DNA of 64,000 nucleotides from Indiicoccus explosivorum. Lineage in GTDB: Bacteria > Bacillota > Bacilli > Bacillales_A > Planococcaceae. Where the stretch lies: NCBI RefSeq assembly GCF_002167005.1, contig NZ_NHTN01000003.1, forward strand, positions 1 through 64,000, given 5' to 3'. The translations under genes and the position numbers were made by a program. Positions 17,244 to 26,310 of the stretch are shown one piece after another. The notes under the pieces were generated by a model that did no database searches, was not told the origin of the DNA, and saw only the letters and a program-made list of their open reading frames with translations. Positions within the stretch are counted from its first letter, which is position 1. Every line of letters begins with the position of its first letter.

Positions 17244-17682
17244 TTAGCGATTTGCCGCGTTATCTTTTTCAATCTGCAGATCAATGGCCGCATTCACTTC
17301 GAGCAGCTGGTGCTGGCTCATTTCTATCGCTTCGGAATAGGTGAGCACCTTGGCGACGATTGGCCGCCAGAACACCCAGTCCTTCTTCACTTTCGCTTTG
17401 TACCAGGACGGATCTTCCCCGTTACTTTCCAGTCCTAAGAAAGTTCATGGCTTCTGTAATGACCTCTTCGTATCCATCGTTTTCGTCGAAGTACTCAAAG
17501 TCCACTTTTGGTTCCACGATGACGTGCTTGAAAATTTCTTCCGACAATTTTTCAGAAGACATCATACCGCCTTCGCGCTGAATCCGGTCTTGGATCTGGG
17601 TATATGCCCGAGTTCCCGGGTGCTGCAGCGTAAATTCTGTTCCTTCAACTTCGACAACTTTCTTGGATCCTAGTTTTGGCAT
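17244..17682 (-). CDS. Tail assembly chaperone frameshift product (gpGT-like)
   Basis: A second open frame follows the chaperone gene in the +1 frame and has no plausible start of its own. It runs from just before the chaperone stop to a TAA at 17244. Shifting +1 at CTT AGG (17434-17439) joins 82 codons to 63 more, giving about 145 residues. The added part contains WYKAKVKKDWVFWRPI and SYSEAIEMS-like (TYSEAIEMSQHQLLEV). The -1 frame is blocked by TAG at the same place. Programmed frameshifting of this chaperone pair is conserved in tailed phages, and +1 versions are known. Confidence 0.7.
17422..17682 (-). CDS. Tail assembly chaperone (gpG-like)
   Basis: This 86-residue protein starts at an ATG with perfect SD CGGAGGT. 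A longer open frame upstream runs through a terminator and is not used. It is small and acidic (TEFTLQHPGTRAYTQIQDRI, FEYFDENDGYEEVITEAMNF). It lies between the tube and tape measure genes, where gpG/gpGT-type chaperones are nearly always found. Its last codons overlap the frameshift site at 17434-17439. Confidence 0.85.
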   Translation of the reverse strand: MPKLGSKKVVEVEGTEFTLQHPGTRAYTQIQDRIQREGGMMSSEKLSEEIFKHVIVEPKVDFEYFDENDGYEEVITEAMNFLRTGK

Positions 17683-17716
17683 TTTCTGTACCTCCGATAT
17701 AAGTTTTAAATGCAAA

Positions 17717-17740
17717 GAAGCAGCCCGGTTGGACTGCTTC
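17717..17740 (-). terminator. Attenuating hairpin between tube and chaperone genes
   Basis: A ten-pair stem (GAAGCAGTCC/GGGCTGCTTC, one G-T pair) with loop AACC is followed by TTTGCATTT on the minus strand. The weak T run suggests partial termination, which would give more tube and sheath than chaperone transcript. Confidence 0.65.
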
Positions 17741-17780
17741 GTGATTCTGCTCTGATTTTGGTTATGTGATTTCATTCGAC

Positions 17781-18182
17781 TCACTCTTCAGTGTAGTCGA
17801 ACACGACGATGGAATATTCCCGATTGGCCGCTTCCTTACCATAGCTTCGCGCTGCCGGCCGCTGAATCCGGCACATGGTACCGCCGGACTTCTCTTTCGG
17901 CTCATTCGTGTTCATGCAATAGACCGGCACCAAGCGCTTCGACTTGGCGATGTTATCCAAGTACGAAACATATGGGCTCGTCTGCTGTAGCACGAGTGTG
18001 GCCGTGCGCGTCTCGTCATTCGTTTCCGATACGACGACATCTCCCGGAGCTGCGCCGACCGAGTATGAGAACCCGTCTTCGGCCGCTTCGAATGAAATGA
18101 ATGTGCCATCCGCAAGACCGGTGATGTGCATGTTATCGACTGTGACAATGACCTTACTAGAATCATATACACCTACTGGCAT
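17781..18182 (-). CDS. Tail tube protein (DUF3277-like)
   Basis: The 133-residue beta-rich protein (VGVYDSSKVIVTVDNMHITG, DETRTATLVLQQTSPYVSYL) fits the tube family that follows DUF3383 sheath genes in contractile phages. The sheath gene ends 18 bases upstream. Confidence 0.8.
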   Translation of the reverse strand: MPVGVYDSSKVIVTVDNMHITGLADGTFISFEAAEDGFSYSVGAAPGDVVVSETNDETRTATLVLQQTSPYVSYLDNIAKSKRLVPVYCMNTNEPKEKSGGTMCRIQRPAARSYGKEAANREYSIVVFDYTEE

Positions 18183-18199
18183 TCGTTATCCCTCCTTGA

Positions 18200-19219
18200 T
18201 TAGTAGCTGATGGAGCCGGTGATTTCCGCTTCGTGGATGGCTCCTGCTAATTCAAAACTGAAAGCCCCGCCTGTATAGCGGCGGAGCGCGCGATCTTCTT
18301 CCGATGTTTCAGCACGGCTCTTGAAATTGGTCTGGAACAACGGGTTATTCGCTTCATCGCCGGCGATAATGCCTTGGTTAAATCCGCGCTTCAGAACAGA
18401 CAGGACGCCCGCTTCCAGTGTGGCAATACCGCCGTCTGTATACGGAATTTTGCCGGCCTGGTTCTTGATTTTCTGGACTGTGTGCTCGATGTTCGCTTTC
18501 ACCCAGTCCTTGCCGTGCATTACGTCGATATATTCACCTGAGAGCACCTTGCCTTCCGATGTCACGTCATCGCCTGCCTTCGTCACATAAGCATAGCCAT
18601 TTGCGTCCTCGATAGCCGTCACTTCTGCAGGCGACAGATCCTGCGACGTGATGCCGACGAGCGTCTTGCCCTGCCAAGTAACAGAACCGACTTCGCGGGA
18701 TCCGACTGCGCCAACAATGGCCGCGTCGATATGTTCGGCATCCGGATGGACCGCCACGAATGTCCGGTCACCCGTTCCAAGCCCAGCAAGATCTGCAGCT
18801 GCAGCCACCTGTGCGGAAAAGAGTTTCGGTACGCCTGTCGCATTCGATCCTTCCACGACTGCTGCGATGTCGGCCAAATCGATCAGATCATCCTCCGTTA
18901 CAATAAGGAAATACCAGTCTTTCGAAAGCAAGCTTTCAACCAGATCGGCGGCTGTCGTGATGGCTCCGGCCACGGTGGATGCCGGGTCGAATGCAGCGAC
19001 TGCGAATTTCTCCGGCCGGTTCTCCTGCGCGAGCAATGCTTCTGCCTTTGCATAAACTTCTGTTGTGTCATTGAAATCTGCGGCTAATGTCTGCAGGTCA
19101 CTGTACTCCGTGTAAGGGAATCCTCCCGCCAGTTCACCGACAATTAATGGTTTTCCGAATCCGACAGTTCCTGCTGGTCGGTTCGTGGTGATGCGTACGG
19201 TTACGTCACTCAATGGCAT
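18200..19219 (-). CDS. Tail sheath protein (DUF3383-like)
   Basis: The 339 residues have a sheath-like N-terminus (MPLSDVTVRITTNRPAGTVG), a central alpha/beta region (LLSKDWYFLIVTEDD, FVAVHPDAEH), and a C-terminal strand region (GGAFSFELAGAIHEAEITGS). This order, and the tube gene right after, mark it as a contractile sheath. The phage is therefore a myovirus. Confidence 0.85.
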   Translation of the reverse strand: MPLSDVTVRITTNRPAGTVGFGKPLIVGELAGGFPYTEYSDLQTLAADFNDTTEVYAKAEALLAQENRPEKFAVAAFDPASTVAGAITTAADLVESLLSKDWYFLIVTEDDLIDLADIAAVVEGSNATGVPKLFSAQVAAAADLAGLGTGDRTFVAVHPDAEHIDAAIVGAVGSREVGSVTWQGKTLVGITSQDLSPAEVTAIEDANGYAYVTKAGDDVTSEGKVLSGEYIDVMHGKDWVKANIEHTVQKIKNQAGKIPYTDGGIATLEAGVLSVLKRGFNQGIIAGDEANNPLFQTNFKSRAETSEEDRALRRYTGGAFSFELAGAIHEAEITGSISY

Positions 19220-19236
19220 TTGTCATACCTCCTGTA

Positions 19237-19710
19237 TTAAATATTGATTTCATCCATTGGTTCTTCCTGATACTTGGAGCTGTCCACATAGCGGATCCGG
19301 ACGTCGATTCCGTGGCGTCTCTCGTAATGATCTCCGAGCAAAACACTGCGGTTTTGAGTGGATGAAACTTCAATCACCGCTATCCCGTGATCTGCCAGCA
19401 GGGTGCGACCGGTCCGCTCGAAATACTCAATCAATCCATAGCAGTAATCCAGTGCTTCATCCCGGTTCTCAGAATGAGCGGTGAATGAATAGGTGGCTTC
19501 CTTCTGATTCGCGTAGGTTTTGACGAAACCGGCAGCTGTCTCCCCGTGGGTAATGCTGTCGTGCCCGTTCTTCCCGTTGTCCCGAATGACGGAATACAAC
19601 ACATAAGGGCGCTCCGGAATTTCCCCATCGTCATCGTCCGGTATGATTGGAATCTGCAGGTGATTGTAGAGCGCTTGGACGAGCGCATTCCGGATACTCA
19701 CACTGATCAT
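19237..19710 (-). CDS. Neck/tail terminator protein (LIC_12616-like)
   Basis: The 157-residue protein (VQALYNHLQIPIIPDDDDGE, PYVLYSVIRDNG, YERRHGIDVRIRYVD) resembles the phage neck terminator family. It lies between head-completion genes and the sheath gene, where the tail terminator is expected. It overlaps the upstream gene by 4 bases. Confidence 0.7.
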   Translation of the reverse strand: MISVSIRNALVQALYNHLQIPIIPDDDDGEIPERPYVLYSVIRDNGKNGHDSITHGETAAGFVKTYANQKEATYSFTAHSENRDEALDYCYGLIEYFERTGRTLLADHGIAVIEVSSTQNRSVLLGDHYERRHGIDVRIRYVDSSKYQEEPMDEINI

Positions 19711-20075
19711 CGGCCACCATCTCCCATGCTCGTCCGTTTCGCGTAATAGACATTGAAACCGGCGTAATGCCCATACGGCTTGTCACCGGTAATCCGGTAA
19801 CTTAGGCTGTCCACAGTCACGACATCATTTTCCGCAAGCGTTTTCGGTTCTTGCAGATAAATCTTTCGGTCCTGTCGGGTATACGTGCCGGCTGTGTCGA
19901 ACCGCAGGTCATCATTCCCGAGCGGAACCACAATTCCCTGCATGTCCTTCGCTGGAAGCTCAGTTCCTTTTACCGTTTGGCCGCCCCTTGAATAGTCACG
20001 GTCGCTCGGTGTGCGAGGGATCAGCTGAAACGGTCGGTTATATTCAGCGAATAAGCTGCTAAAGTCAAATTCCAT
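19707..20075 (-). CDS. Head closure/neck protein
   Basis: The 122-residue protein starts at an ATG that shares its A with the stop of the upstream gene (TAATG) and follows SD GAGGA. It is beta-rich (YLQEPKTLAENDVVTVDSLS, DKPYGHYAGFNVYYAKR). Position and size fit a head-tail stopper. Confidence 0.65.
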   Translation of the reverse strand: MEFDFSSLFAEYNRPFQLIPRTPSDRDYSRGGQTVKGTELPAKDMQGIVVPLGNDDLRFDTAGTYTRQDRKIYLQEPKTLAENDVVTVDSLSYRITGDKPYGHYAGFNVYYAKRTSMGDGGR

Positions 20076-20683
20076 TACCGTTTCCTCACTTTCCACGTCA
20101 CCCGTTGCCGCATGCCGCCTGTGTCAATCAGCGGATTGGACGAGCCTTTGTTTTTGACCGTGATATCAGCATTGGCTGGACTTCTCAGGCTTGTCATTTT
20201 TCGCTGGATATCCGCGACCGCTTTCGCGCCCATTTGCTCGAACATCTGCTCGACCGACATTTCAAACTGCAGCACGCGGTCCAAACGTTCTTCCAGAAAT
20301 GCCGTCCAGTTTTTCTCTTCTTCATCGAATGTCGAACGGATGAACGAACGCTCCGGAATTTTGACGCTCTTCCGGAGGAAAAACATGATTTTCAGTTCGC
20401 CATCCTCACTCACAGCAAGATAATCTTTCCCCTTTGGCCGGAACAGCCCGGGAATCTCACCGGCACTTCTGCCTTTCGCATGTTCTGTCGGGATGGTCAA
20501 GGCGCTGCCTTTTGCCTTGATCGTCATGCCGAATTCATGAACACCGGCAATCATGGTGTAGAACTCATCATCCTCGCCGAAAATGCCGATTTCGATATAC
20601 ATTTTGTCCAGATCATCAATGACCTGCTGCAGTTGCGCCAGGTTGTCTTCCTGTACGGTGATTTTCATCTGCGTCTTCTGCAT
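20075..20683 (-). CDS. Neck/virion morphogenesis protein (gp10/Mu gpG-like)
   Basis: The 202-residue protein has the head-tail joining pattern: IEIGIFGEDDEFYTMIAGVH with EFG, IPERSFIRSTFDEE and SNPLIDTGGMRQRVTWKVR. The last motif (PLIDTG-MR-S/R) is typical of the HK97 gp10/virion morphogenesis families. Its ATG overlaps the preceding stop (TGATG). Confidence 0.75.
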   Translation of the reverse strand: MQKTQMKITVQEDNLAQLQQVIDDLDKMYIEIGIFGEDDEFYTMIAGVHEFGMTIKAKGSALTIPTEHAKGRSAGEIPGLFRPKGKDYLAVSEDGELKIMFFLRKSVKIPERSFIRSTFDEEEKNWTAFLEERLDRVLQFEMSVEQMFEQMGAKAVADIQRKMTSLRSPANADITVKNKGSSNPLIDTGGMRQRVTWKVRKR

Positions 20684-21027
20684 CACAGCACCGTCAGATT
20701 CAGCGATGGACGAACCGCAAACCGCTTCAGCAACCGCGCATATTCCTGACCATAAGCTGTTGCGTCGAGTCCTTTGTTTGATTCCGAGCCGTCCTGATAC
20801 GTCTGCGACATGTCCGCAACTTTCTGCTGCTGTACCTGGCGCACGTTGAGCGAAGCCAGATGCGCCGCCAAGTACCGGACCGCCCGTTCCCGATATGCTT
20901 CCGGAACGGAAGAAGAGGACACCTCAAGCGAGGCATCCTCAATATAGACAGCAAGATCGGTGTCCGGTAACGACTTTAGATGATTGGCAATTGATTTTAT
21001 TTTGACTGCTGTTGTCAACGGCTCCAA
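20683..21027 (-). CDS. Head-tail connector (DUF4054/gp6-like)
   Basis: The 114-residue helical protein (YRERAVRYLAAHLASLNVRQ, ATAYGQEYARLLKRF) has the size and helix pattern of portal-adaptor connectors. It lies in the connector block after the capsid genes. Confidence 0.7.
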   Translation of the reverse strand: MEPLTTAVKIKSIANHLKSLPDTDLAVYIEDASLEVSSSSVPEAYRERAVRYLAAHLASLNVRQVQQQKVADMSQTYQDGSESNKGLDATAYGQEYARLLKRFAVRPSLNLTVL

Positions 21028-21040
21028 TCAAATCAGCTCC

Positions 21041-21370
21041 TTACTCGTCGTCGCCAGTTTCGCCCTGCAGCTCAGCCAGTTTGTCAGCAATCGCTTCCTG
21101 AACCGTTTTACGGTCATCCGCTTCCTGCCACTGCCGAAGCAAATCGACGTCTACGGTGTCTTTCACGAGCTCAACTGCGCCATCAACATTAAAGTCCTGT
21201 GTGCTCTTAGCCTTTTCATGTGCAACAACTTCCCCACTCTCGATAACTTCTTTCATGATCGGATTGGAGCTGAACTTCTTCCAGTCCTTCTCGCTCACGT
21301 TATTGGTTCCTGGCACCAACATGACACCGGCTGCGTGACGGACGTAATTGCCTTTGTTATGAATAAGCAT
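21041..21370 (-). CDS. Capsid-associated protein, unknown
   Basis: The 109-residue protein contains RHAAGVMLVPGTNNVSEKDW, a short domain seen in many phage head modules. An acidic C-terminus (LQGETGDDE) completes it. It immediately follows the major capsid gene and probably completes the head. Confidence 0.6.
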   Translation of the reverse strand: MLIHNKGNYVRHAAGVMLVPGTNNVSEKDWKKFSSNPIMKEVIESGEVVAHEKAKSTQDFNVDGAVELVKDTVDVDLLRQWQEADDRKTVQEAIADKLAELQGETGDDE

Positions 21371-22269
21371 CAGACACCGTCTCCTCTCACAATGGCCATT
21401 GGATAACGGACGATTGCGCCGCCTGTACGTTCTTCAAGCGGAATCTTGTAGTTCGGGAATTTGTATTCCTGCGGATGGCGGGTAATGTCCATCGAAACAA
21501 GCACTTCAACCACAGTTGGCGAACTGTCGAGAACGAGGAAACAGTTAGTGCCTGCGTCGCCCATTCCTTCCAAGTCGGAAGTGGAATCAATGCGAGAAAA
21601 CCAGTTCTGGCTTTTCAGATACTGCAACACAGTCTGATTTGTGTATTCGTTATACTCTTTCTCCAGCTCTTCCATTGCATCCGGCGTCACGACGAGTGTA
21701 TCTGCCTGGTGGCCAGGAAGTCGGTTGACTGCTGAACGAGCCTTTCGAAGATCCGCAACGATTTCCCGGCCGGTCTTATCCGCCCAGTTGGTCGAAGTGT
21801 CAGCAGCGTTGGTATCGAGCGCCATCGCCTGAATGCCCTCCGCATTTGCCACACCGAGGATGCCGTGTTTTGCGTCCCCTTTCCAGACAAGCTTGTTTTC
21901 TTTCTCGGCAATCGCCCGGCGAGCCGTGGCCGCTTTCATTGTTTCGATCGGCGTACCGCTCATCTGCGCCTGACGCAATTCCTGAACGGAATAACGGAAC
22001 GCGGAAGCAATTGAATAAATTGTCTCTGTATGCCGCTCCATATCTGCGTCAACGAGTGGGATATCATCCGCACCAGGCGCCAGAATCTTAGCCGCACCCG
22101 AGCGTTTGATGACGTCATAGGAATAAGTCTCTGCACCAGCCGGGACATCGGTCTTCACGTTGAAAATCGAGCGAGCCTTGAGTTCCTCGCGGTGTGTTTC
22201 GTAGATTGTATTGTCGATTGCATTCAGATCCTGTGGACGGATCAGAGCATCTTCGCGCATTGTTGCCAT
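21370..22269 (-). CDS. Major capsid protein (DUF2184/encapsulin-like)
   Basis: The start MATMRED at 22269 follows SD AGGAG; an earlier in-frame ATG contains that SD. The 299 residues show the family N-terminus (LIRPQDLNAIDNTIYETHRE, VPAGAETYSYDVI) and an HK97-fold core (TLVVTPDAMEELEKEYN, FLVLDSSPTVVEVLVSMDIT). It is the main shell protein, flanked by decoration and connector genes. Confidence 0.88.
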   Translation of the reverse strand: MATMREDALIRPQDLNAIDNTIYETHREELKARSIFNVKTDVPAGAETYSYDVIKRSGAAKILAPGADDIPLVDADMERHTETIYSIASAFRYSVQELRQAQMSGTPIETMKAATARRAIAEKENKLVWKGDAKHGILGVANAEGIQAMALDTNAADTSTNWADKTGREIVADLRKARSAVNRLPGHQADTLVVTPDAMEELEKEYNEYTNQTVLQYLKSQNWFSRIDSTSDLEGMGDAGTNCFLVLDSSPTVVEVLVSMDITRHPQEYKFPNYKIPLEERTGGAIVRYPMAIVRGDGV

Positions 22270-22290
22270 TTTCACTTCACTCCTCATTTA

Positions 22291-22749
22291 TTAGGGTAGA
22301 TTGATTTCAAGTTGGGCCAGTCCACCGGCAGCAGCTGCAGAATGGAACCGCGCCCCCGGCAGTGCTGTGACTGTTGTGATGGCTGTCGTATTTGGACGGA
22401 AGTTCCCTGTCGCATTGTCAACAACCGGTGTATCACCCGCAAGAACATCTTCGATAACTTCAACCCAGATGACTCCCTTCGTGACAACGGCCACCGGCGA
22501 GTTCACTGGATAGTTCTGATCAGCGGCGTTATTCACCCAATCATGTGGCTCCTGCGCGAGGGAAATACCGGCAGGCGCCCCTCCAGCGAATGGCACAACC
22601 GTTTCCTGATCTGCGCCCAGCTGCACCGCGACACCAAATGCAATGGCAGCAGCTGCGCCTTTCGTGATGGCGCTATACGGCTGGTAATTTGCCAACTTTC
22701 CTTTTGAGCTTGCTTCAGACATATATTTTTCGTAGCTTGTAATCGGCAT
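22291..22749 (-). CDS. Capsid cement/decoration protein (DUF2190-like)
   Basis: The 152 residues (AITKGAAAAIAFGVAVQLGA, PAGISLAQEPHDW, VEVIEDVLAGDTPVVDNATG) resemble structural cement proteins that bind between capsomers. It precedes the major capsid gene. Confidence 0.75.
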   Translation of the reverse strand: MPITSYEKYMSEASSKGKLANYQPYSAITKGAAAAIAFGVAVQLGADQETVVPFAGGAPAGISLAQEPHDWVNNAADQNYPVNSPVAVVTKGVIWVEVIEDVLAGDTPVVDNATGNFRPNTTAITTVTALPGARFHSAAAAGGLAQLEINLP

Positions 22750-22767
22750 TTCTTGTTCCTCCCTCTC

Positions 22768-23856
22768 TTATTTGGAATCCCGCAGGTTCAGGCGCTGCTT
22801 CCGCTTTTCTTCCAGGTTTCCATCACCTTTGTAATCACCGGTATGCAAATGATTGTCGCCGGTGGACGAGAACCCGTCTTGCTTCGAGCGTTCGACCGTT
22901 GCATCATAAAACGCATTAATGTACTCATCCGACTTGCCGTCACCCTTGAAATCCGGTTTCACTTTCTGAATGACCGCTTCCTTGATTTCACGCTCTTTCT
23001 TGCCGGAGAAATCGAATTCATCTCCAAGAAACGCTTTTGCGCCGGAAACGAGCTCGACGCGCCCCTGCACCTTCTTGTCCAGTTCGTCTTCAGACAGATT
23101 CGATTTCTTCGCTTCCTCAAGGTCCGCTTTTGCCTGATTGTAATCCGATTCGAGGGAATCGTACCGGCCTTGAAGTTTGTCGTAATCCTTGGCTTTGTTT
23201 TCCGCTGAATCCTTCTGCGCTTCGAGTGCATCCAATCGTGCTTTCACGACCGGATCCACTTCATAATCCTTGCCGTCAATTTTGTATGTTGGCATCTTGC
23301 TGCCTCCTTCATTTTTGGTTTCGATTTGCCATGCCGAGCTGTCATTCCGGATGGATACATCAGGACCGGCACGGCCCTGCTCGACGATGGCAATGTGATT
23401 AATGTCGATGTTGCGCTGCACGTATTCGTACTGGTCACCACGGTAAGTGCCGCCTTCGGACACGACATCCGACAGGAAACCGATGCTGATTTCCCGCTGA
23501 TCTCCGTTCCGGATCTTGTCAATCAAGCCGGCATCCGTGACCGTCAACGAAACGAACAGCATTCCGTTTTCCACCCGGCTGTCCGTGTGGCTCAACCCTT
23601 TTGCATACTGCATATGATTGGCCAATGTGACCGGTTCATTCGGATGCCCGTCCGTCACCGCTTTGGAGCGAGCGGAGCGGATTGTCAGGTCACTGAATAC
23701 ATCATCCGGCAGCTTGGCCTCCATCTGAATGGTTCCATCCTGCCGCTGGTACGGGAAGACGCCGGGCCGGGTAATTGGCGTATCCACCGTCAAATAACCT
23801 TCGGATGTTTCCTGATAGTCCAGAATCATCACTTTGTCATATCTCTGTACCTTCAC
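22768..23856 (-). CDS. Head maturation protease/scaffold (DUF2213-like)
   Basis: The first half (about 1-180) matches DUF2213: VTDGHPNEPVTLANHMQYAK and INHIAIVEQGRAGPDVSI, a likely protease. The second half is a charged coiled coil (about 205-275), as in scaffolds. The C-terminus is hydrophilic (EEKRKQRLNLRDSK). Fused protease and scaffold are common in this capsid type. Confidence 0.85.
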   Translation of the reverse strand: MKVQRYDKVMILDYQETSEGYLTVDTPITRPGVFPYQRQDGTIQMEAKLPDDVFSDLTIRSARSKAVTDGHPNEPVTLANHMQYAKGLSHTDSRVENGMLFVSLTVTDAGLIDKIRNGDQREISIGFLSDVVSEGGTYRGDQYEYVQRNIDINHIAIVEQGRAGPDVSIRNDSSAWQIETKNEGGSKMPTYKIDGKDYEVDPVVKARLDALEAQKDSAENKAKDYDKLQGRYDSLESDYNQAKADLEEAKKSNLSEDELDKKVQGRVELVSGAKAFLGDEFDFSGKKEREIKEAVIQKVKPDFKGDGKSDEYINAFYDATVERSKQDGFSSTGDNHLHTGDYKGDGNLEEKRKQRLNLRDSK

Positions 23857-23891
23857 ACTTTCTCACCCCCTTTAAGGCACGAAAAAAAACG

Positions 23892-24188
23892 CTATCCGTT
23901 CCGGAAGCACTTCTCTGTTTTTCCTTCATCCAATTTTTCATAAGTAGCTTCAAAGATTTCCGGTTTGCATGGGTAAAATTCACCTTGGACACCCTTAATG
24001 ATGTAGTCGCCTACTCTTGCTCGCATTTCGCCTTCGAGCGTGGGTACGACAACTTCACCTAACTGGTAGCGATCATAATCAATATAAGCTCCTTCACAAG
24101 CTTTCATGAAGGTATCTGTTATCAAATGATTCGCACCTGTCCACTCGACAGCTTCAATCACGACCGGTTTCTTTCGATATCTCGCCAT
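23892..24188 (-). CDS. Conserved small phage protein (PGDYI-type)
   Basis: The ATG at 24188 (MARYRKKPVVIEAVEWTG) has SD GAGGT at 8 bases. The 98 residues contain VGDYIIKGVQGEFYPCKPEI, a signature shared by many small proteins of Firmicutes phages. Its function is unknown. Confidence 0.8.
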   Translation of the reverse strand: MARYRKKPVVIEAVEWTGANHLITDTFMKACEGAYIDYDRYQLGEVVVPTLEGEMRARVGDYIIKGVQGEFYPCKPEIFEATYEKLDEGKTEKCFRNG

Positions 24189-24200
24189 CCTCATCCACCT

Positions 24201-24983
24201 CTATTCGAAAACTGGATCCGCCACACAACGGCAGCGGTAATCTTCACCCGGCAGTACCTTCCGCTTTCCAACAGTCGGCGGATTCGCGTAAGAGAACGTC
24301 TTACCATCCAAATTCTCGTGTGTCTTCCGCACCCGTTCATCATCCGAATCTCGCCAAATGAATTCTTTTACACCCATGCTTTGATGCCGTTTCGCGGTCA
24401 GTTGGCCGAATATGGATCCCATCTGATCAACTGCAATGAACTCGGCACGTGTTCTAGAAAAACCGATCTGCTGAACCAACTGTTCCCGGATTCCTTTCAT
24501 GCTCGAGCCTTTCTTCACGCCATTTAAAACAATGCGCTCGATGTCCACAAGGAAATCATCTTTTATTTTCGTGATATAACTCACGTTCTGCTGAATGGAT
24601 AGCTCCATGAAATCAGCCAGTTTACCGTCGGCATCTACGGGTTCAACACCTGCTACCCGACCCTGTGCTTTCATGTTTTTCAGATTCATTTTGTTGATGA
24701 GACTCAGATTATCGGTCGCGATAGTGACGACCTTCGACGGGCTGAAAATCCGATGGGCAGCAGATGCGATAAAAGCGAACGCTCGCTGGATCAAACTGAG
24801 GAAGCTATCCTCGATATAATTGAGGCTGTCCTTTCGCTTGTACGCTTTCAGCTGTGGTTTGAGCTGCTCATCAAACGTTTTCAGCGTCTCGCTCCCCAGT
24901 TCATTGACCAGCCGTTTAATCGCTTTCGAATAGTTGACACTCGGAGCATACGGAAAACGAGTAGGCGGCACTTTTCTAGCCAT
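24201..24983 (-). CDS. Minor head protein (Mu gpF-like)
   Basis: The ATG at 24983 with SD GGAGAG gives 260 residues; it overlaps the portal stop by 8 bases. The C-terminal MuF domain is clear: SRTRAEFIAVDQMGSIFGQL, KEFIWRDSDDERVRKTHENL, and the terminal GEDYRCRCVADPVFE. MuF proteins are packaged with the portal and help DNA entry or head morphogenesis. Confidence 0.9.
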   Translation of the reverse strand: MARKVPPTRFPYAPSVNYSKAIKRLVNELGSETLKTFDEQLKPQLKAYKRKDSLNYIEDSFLSLIQRAFAFIASAAHRIFSPSKVVTIATDNLSLINKMNLKNMKAQGRVAGVEPVDADGKLADFMELSIQQNVSYITKIKDDFLVDIERIVLNGVKKGSSMKGIREQLVQQIGFSRTRAEFIAVDQMGSIFGQLTAKRHQSMGVKEFIWRDSDDERVRKTHENLDGKTFSYANPPTVGKRKVLPGEDYRCRCVADPVFE

Positions 24984-26304
24984 TCTGTAGGCTCTCCTTG
25001 CGCTTGGCATAGACTTCTGCGGCCATCTTTTCGTAATCGGCTTCATCACCGCTGAACGCCAACGTCTGCTCCAGTCCGAAGCGACCAAAACGGGCCTCTC
25101 TCACTTCATCCGTGGTCAGTACGCCGTTTGTAATATACAGATCATCGGTCTCCGCCACCAACTTCCGGATTTCTGCATCCGTTTTCCCGTCCACTTCCCA
25201 CAGCGGATTGAATTTTACTTCCCATTCAACGGAGGCAGGATCAACGCGCCCGCCCAATTCATCGGAGCACCACAGCAGCATGCGGATGAGCTTTTCGATA
25301 AGTGGCTTCATTTCATTTTCCTGCATGGCCGCAATCCGCGAATAGTAATTCATGACATCGTATTGGGCTCCGGCAATGGTGCCCGCTTCCTGTCCTTTAA
25401 TGACCGTCTTCGGCATCCGGGCGCCACCGGCCAGCATGTCCCATCCGTAATCGAGCAGCTCCTTAATGCCGCCTGCGTTCGTCGTCTGCTTCTCCAGTTT
25501 CTCGCCTTCCCCGATGATCGCCAACGCCTCTGTGCGGAACATGAAATCCATCAGCGTTCCGAGCTCCCGGCGTTCTTCCGGCTTCATATCCTCGATGTCT
25601 TTGCTGCTGTAAGTCTTGAACGTGAAATCATAAAGGATTTGACCGACGCTCCAGAGCGATGTATCCATGACCGTGATAATGTCGAACAGCGGTTCCAGAA
25701 GCGGCTGCCCCTGCTTCTCGTCCTCCAGCCGCCGCGTCTGATCGTGCAGAATCCGGCTGGCGTGGACCAAGTTCTTTTTGTCGCTTCCGTTGATTTTCGG
25801 CAGCTCGAACTGTTCGACGCTGCCGTAGTCAGGAGAAAATACATTGTTATTCGAAACCATGTTCTCCACCTTGAAACCGCTGAACGCGTGGATATATTCC
25901 AGCTTCATCAGTTTTTCCGGTTCGATTGGTTTATCCAAGGTGAAGCTCGTTGATTGCTTGACGCCAAGACTGATCAGCCCGTCACCGGACAGCCGCTCGA
26001 AGCGGCGCATGTCTTTGAACGCCTCTTTTGCTTTCAGGTCCCGCAGCTTCTGCATGATGGCATCCCGGAGTTTTTCATCCTTCATCTTCAAGGTGAACCA
26101 GCTGCGCGTCATATCCTCAGCGGGGATGTTGATGATGTTCTGAACAATAATGTTGCTGGCGTAGAGTGATTTCAGCTGATCCTTCGACAGCTTCCGGCGA
26201 TTGCCTGGATTCTGCCGGACGAGCGCGTCCCGTTCACCGCCCTTTCCATTCCCTTGCATAAAGTCATTTCGAAACTGCTTTGCACGTTCGATGGTTGTCG
26301 TCAA
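24976..26304 (-). CDS. Portal protein (DUF1073 type)
   Basis: The 442-residue protein has family features: LYASNIIVQNIINIPAEDMT, LPKTVIKGQEAGTIAGAQYD-like (ARMPKTVIKGQEAGT), and a C-terminal VLTTDEVREARFG. It lies between terminase and MuF genes, as expected for the portal ring through which DNA is packaged. Confidence 0.92.
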   Translation of the reverse strand: MTTTIERAKQFRNDFMQGNGKGGERDALVRQNPGNRRKLSKDQLKSLYASNIIVQNIINIPAEDMTRSWFTLKMKDEKLRDAIMQKLRDLKAKEAFKDMRRFERLSGDGLISLGVKQSTSFTLDKPIEPEKLMKLEYIHAFSGFKVENMVSNNNVFSPDYGSVEQFELPKINGSDKKNLVHASRILHDQTRRLEDEKQGQPLLEPLFDIITVMDTSLWSVGQILYDFTFKTYSSKDIEDMKPEERRELGTLMDFMFRTEALAIIGEGEKLEKQTTNAGGIKELLDYGWDMLAGGARMPKTVIKGQEAGTIAGAQYDVMNYYSRIAAMQENEMKPLIEKLIRMLLWCSDELGGRVDPASVEWEVKFNPLWEVDGKTDAEIRKLVAETDDLYITNGVLTTDEVREARFGRFGLEQTLAFSGDEADYEKMAAEVYAKRKESLQNG

Positions 26305-26310
26305 ATCCCA

